Positions 62,663 to 64,000 of a DNA stretch of 64,000 nt are shown piece by piece. A program made the position numbers and the translations under genes. Position 1 is the first letter of the stretch. Each line of letters begins with the position of its first letter. Location of the stretch: positions 118,876 to 182,875 of the forward strand of contig NZ_KE384556.1 of NCBI RefSeq assembly GCF_000426705.1, in the 5' to 3' direction. Under the pieces are notes generated by a model. It made no database searches, was not told the DNA's origin, and worked only from the letters and a program-made list of their open reading frames with translations. The DNA is from Spirochaeta cellobiosiphila DSM 17781 (lineage in GTDB: Bacteria > Spirochaetota > Spirochaetia > DSM-17781).

Positions 62663-63958
62663 CTTTCTGGTTCCTATCATAACCGCACTAAAGAGGCCGA
62701 ATAAACCTAAAGACCCTATGAGTAGAGCATAATCTTCTGATTGGAGCGATAAGAATAGATAGGCATATAACAGTATCAATAAGCCTAACAGACTCAATTG
62801 GGAGGCTTGGTTTGGTAAAATAGCCCTTCCATAAAAGTAAATTAAAAGGGATGTGCCTAATCCGGACAAGCCATAGGATAACCAGAAATCAAGATGCTCT
62901 GACAAAGTCAGAAGTAGGAGAAAGAAAAAAGCCGTTCCTAAACCAATAAAGAGATACTGAACAGTATGTAAGGGATGTTTGAAGATAATCTCCATGAGGA
63001 AGAGGGCGATAAAAGGCATAAAAACGAATAGGAAAGCATATTTTAAAGCCCTATGCACCTGGAAATACTGATCAATGACCTCGGTAAACTCTACTCCAAA
63101 TCTGCTTTCGTAGACAAGATTCTTATCAATATCCCCGGCATACCAGCTTTGGGGAAAGTTAACGTTATAAGCCCCCATGGACCAAGAGGCTGTTGTTCCT
63201 TTTTCATTGATGACATAATCATCAGGTAAGAAGGTACCTGTAAATTGAGGACTAGACCAATCCGAATTGAGACTGAGTTTTACTTCCTTACCTAAGGGAT
63301 AGAATTCCAGGGATTCTCCCCCTTTCAGATTTAAGTCGATACTAAAATCACCACCTTCCCTAGGATTCGCCCCTAAGGGGGCACCCAGCGGATCAGACAT
63401 AATATCATTACCGGATAAATCCCGGAAAAACTCTGTAGTGGAGCCATTCCATTGAAGCTTTAAGGTTTGGGACAATCCTATAGTACTGGCTACTTCAATA
63501 TTGATTTTGGCTTGATCCCATAGGATTTGAAGGTTATCACCCCTGTTTTCTTGAAAGCTTAGCTTATCAAAGTGCCCATGAATCCCTAACTGGCTTTTGT
63601 ACAGGGGGATGGTAAATATTCCCTTATGTCGTTCTACAGACTCTGTGTCTGTATCCAAAACCAACTCACTGGGAAGAAAGTATTTTACCCCTTTGTAGAT
63701 TTTGGTAACGATCTTCTTATCCTCTTCTATATCTCTTGTGAAACGAAAAGGGACGGCTAAAACGGGACCCATGATATACTGGCGCCCCCCCCATTGATTG
63801 ATAACTTGTGATGTAGTACGAGAGGCTCTTTCTTCCCGTTCTCTTAATAATCTCTTCACATTGTAAATAGGAATGAGAATTAACAAAGCCAACACTAATA
63901 AAATGGATGCTTTTATCAGTAAACCTAAATGTTTTTTTGTTTTATCCTCGATTGTCAT
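62591..63958 (-). CDS. CreD-like inner membrane protein
   Basis: A 455-residue membrane protein of the CreD family (TM helix near residues 12-32, a large outside domain about 35-300, then about six C-terminal helices). Family motifs: GRQYIMGPVLAVPF (GP.L.VP), YFLPSELVLDTD and LKYAFLFVFMPFIALFLMEI. CreD in E. coli relates to envelope stress and colicin tolerance; role here unknown. Start 63958 has AAGGAG upstream and is the family-like N-terminus. The 3' end, coding a charged tail, overlaps bioN. Confidence 0.85.
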   Translation of the reverse strand: MTIEDKTKKHLGLLIKASILLVLALLILIPIYNVKRLLREREERASRTTSQVINQWGGRQYIMGPVLAVPFRFTRDIEEDKKIVTKIYKGVKYFLPSELVLDTDTESVERHKGIFTIPLYKSQLGIHGHFDKLSFQENRGDNLQILWDQAKINIEVASTIGLSQTLKLQWNGSTTEFFRDLSGNDIMSDPLGAPLGANPREGGDFSIDLNLKGGESLEFYPLGKEVKLSLNSDWSSPQFTGTFLPDDYVINEKGTTASWSMGAYNVNFPQSWYAGDIDKNLVYESRFGVEFTEVIDQYFQVHRALKYAFLFVFMPFIALFLMEIIFKHPLHTVQYLFIGLGTAFFFLLLLTLSEHLDFWLSYGLSGLGTSLLIYFYGRAILPNQASQLSLLGLLILLYAYLFLSLQSEDYALLIGSLGLFGLFSAVMIGTRKLDWNEVGMYAQPHKRKDETEEEE

Positions 63959-64000
63959 GGGATACTCCTTTAAGGACTTTTGATAATCCAAAGCTAATGG

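Noticed and set aside
1..64000. tRNA, rRNA or complete mobile elements
   Set aside because: I saw no tRNA cloverleaf pattern, rRNA conserved stretch, transposase or integrase on either strand.

Overview
The window is about 40% GC, gene-dense, and looks like chromosome from a Gram-negative, motile, sugar-using anaerobe or facultative bacterium. Most probably this is a member of the Spirochaetota. The support is: relaxed-lipobox lipoproteins, two methyl-accepting chemotaxis proteins, a BMP-type nucleoside ABC system, an outer-membrane beta-barrel protein, and an extracellular sugar-binding protein ending its signal with ANGSQE as is common in spirochaetes. This assignment is an inference. No rRNA, tRNA, CRISPR array, prophage or intact insertion sequence was found.

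Layout. 1-5.1 kb: 5' part of a Tritrichomonas-type IMP dehydrogenase, a cytoplasmic GH13 amylase with a TetR regulator and two palindromic operators, and a lipoprotein with beta-trefoil-like repeats and a possible aerolysin-like half. 5.1-11.5 kb: an HMGL-family synthase (possibly Re-citrate synthase) with a Cache-like C-terminal domain, a small RRM RNA-binding protein, a DinB-fold protein, and two tandem PQQ-like beta-propeller proteins. 11.6-15.8 kb: a translationally coupled metal-transport operon (membrane-tethered DtxR-FeoA fusion, separate FeoB GTPase, separate FeoB-like permease, soluble DtxR regulator) behind an operator-overlapped promoter. 15.9-23.8 kb: a DAACS symporter, small hypotheticals, a WYL regulator with a VOC protein, DUF1697, a nitroreductase, a decayed HAD gene, and two tandem paralogous lipoproteins. 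23.9-30.5 kb: a 4 x 22 bp palindrome array, then an alpha-xylosidase/ABC sugar uptake operon with its LacI regulator and operator.

30.6-43.4 kb: an M48 protease and butanol-dehydrogenase-type ADH; a beta-barrel and a deacetylase; an FGGY kinase with a long PRPP synthase, divergent from a four-gene nucleoside ABC transporter; and argH. 43.5-57.7 kb: Na/Pi symporter, chemoreceptor, ClpB, ABC exporter, CTP-synthase-like amidotransferase, YhdH-type reductase, TPR protein, DUF2278-LTD protein, DHFR, hydroxyacid dehydrogenase, GNAT. 57.8-64 kb: a second chemoreceptor, then a BirA-regulated biotin uptake operon (birA-bioY-ECF ATPase-ECF T) and a CreD-like membrane protein.

The genes form several functional units. 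These are alpha-xyloside import and cleavage under LacI control; iron or manganese import under DtxR control; nucleoside import beside pentose phosphorylation and PRPP formation; and biotin import and ligation under BirA control. Two features recur. Several genes have a promoter -10 box only 7-8 nt from an ATG that lacks a Shine-Dalgarno, suggesting leaderless mRNAs. Convergent genes often overlap or abut at their 3' ends. No single locus is clearly a new defence or mobile system. The most unusual items are the Cache-tailed synthase, the tethered DtxR-FeoA/split divergent FeoB operon, the trefoil lipoprotein and the 22-bp array.
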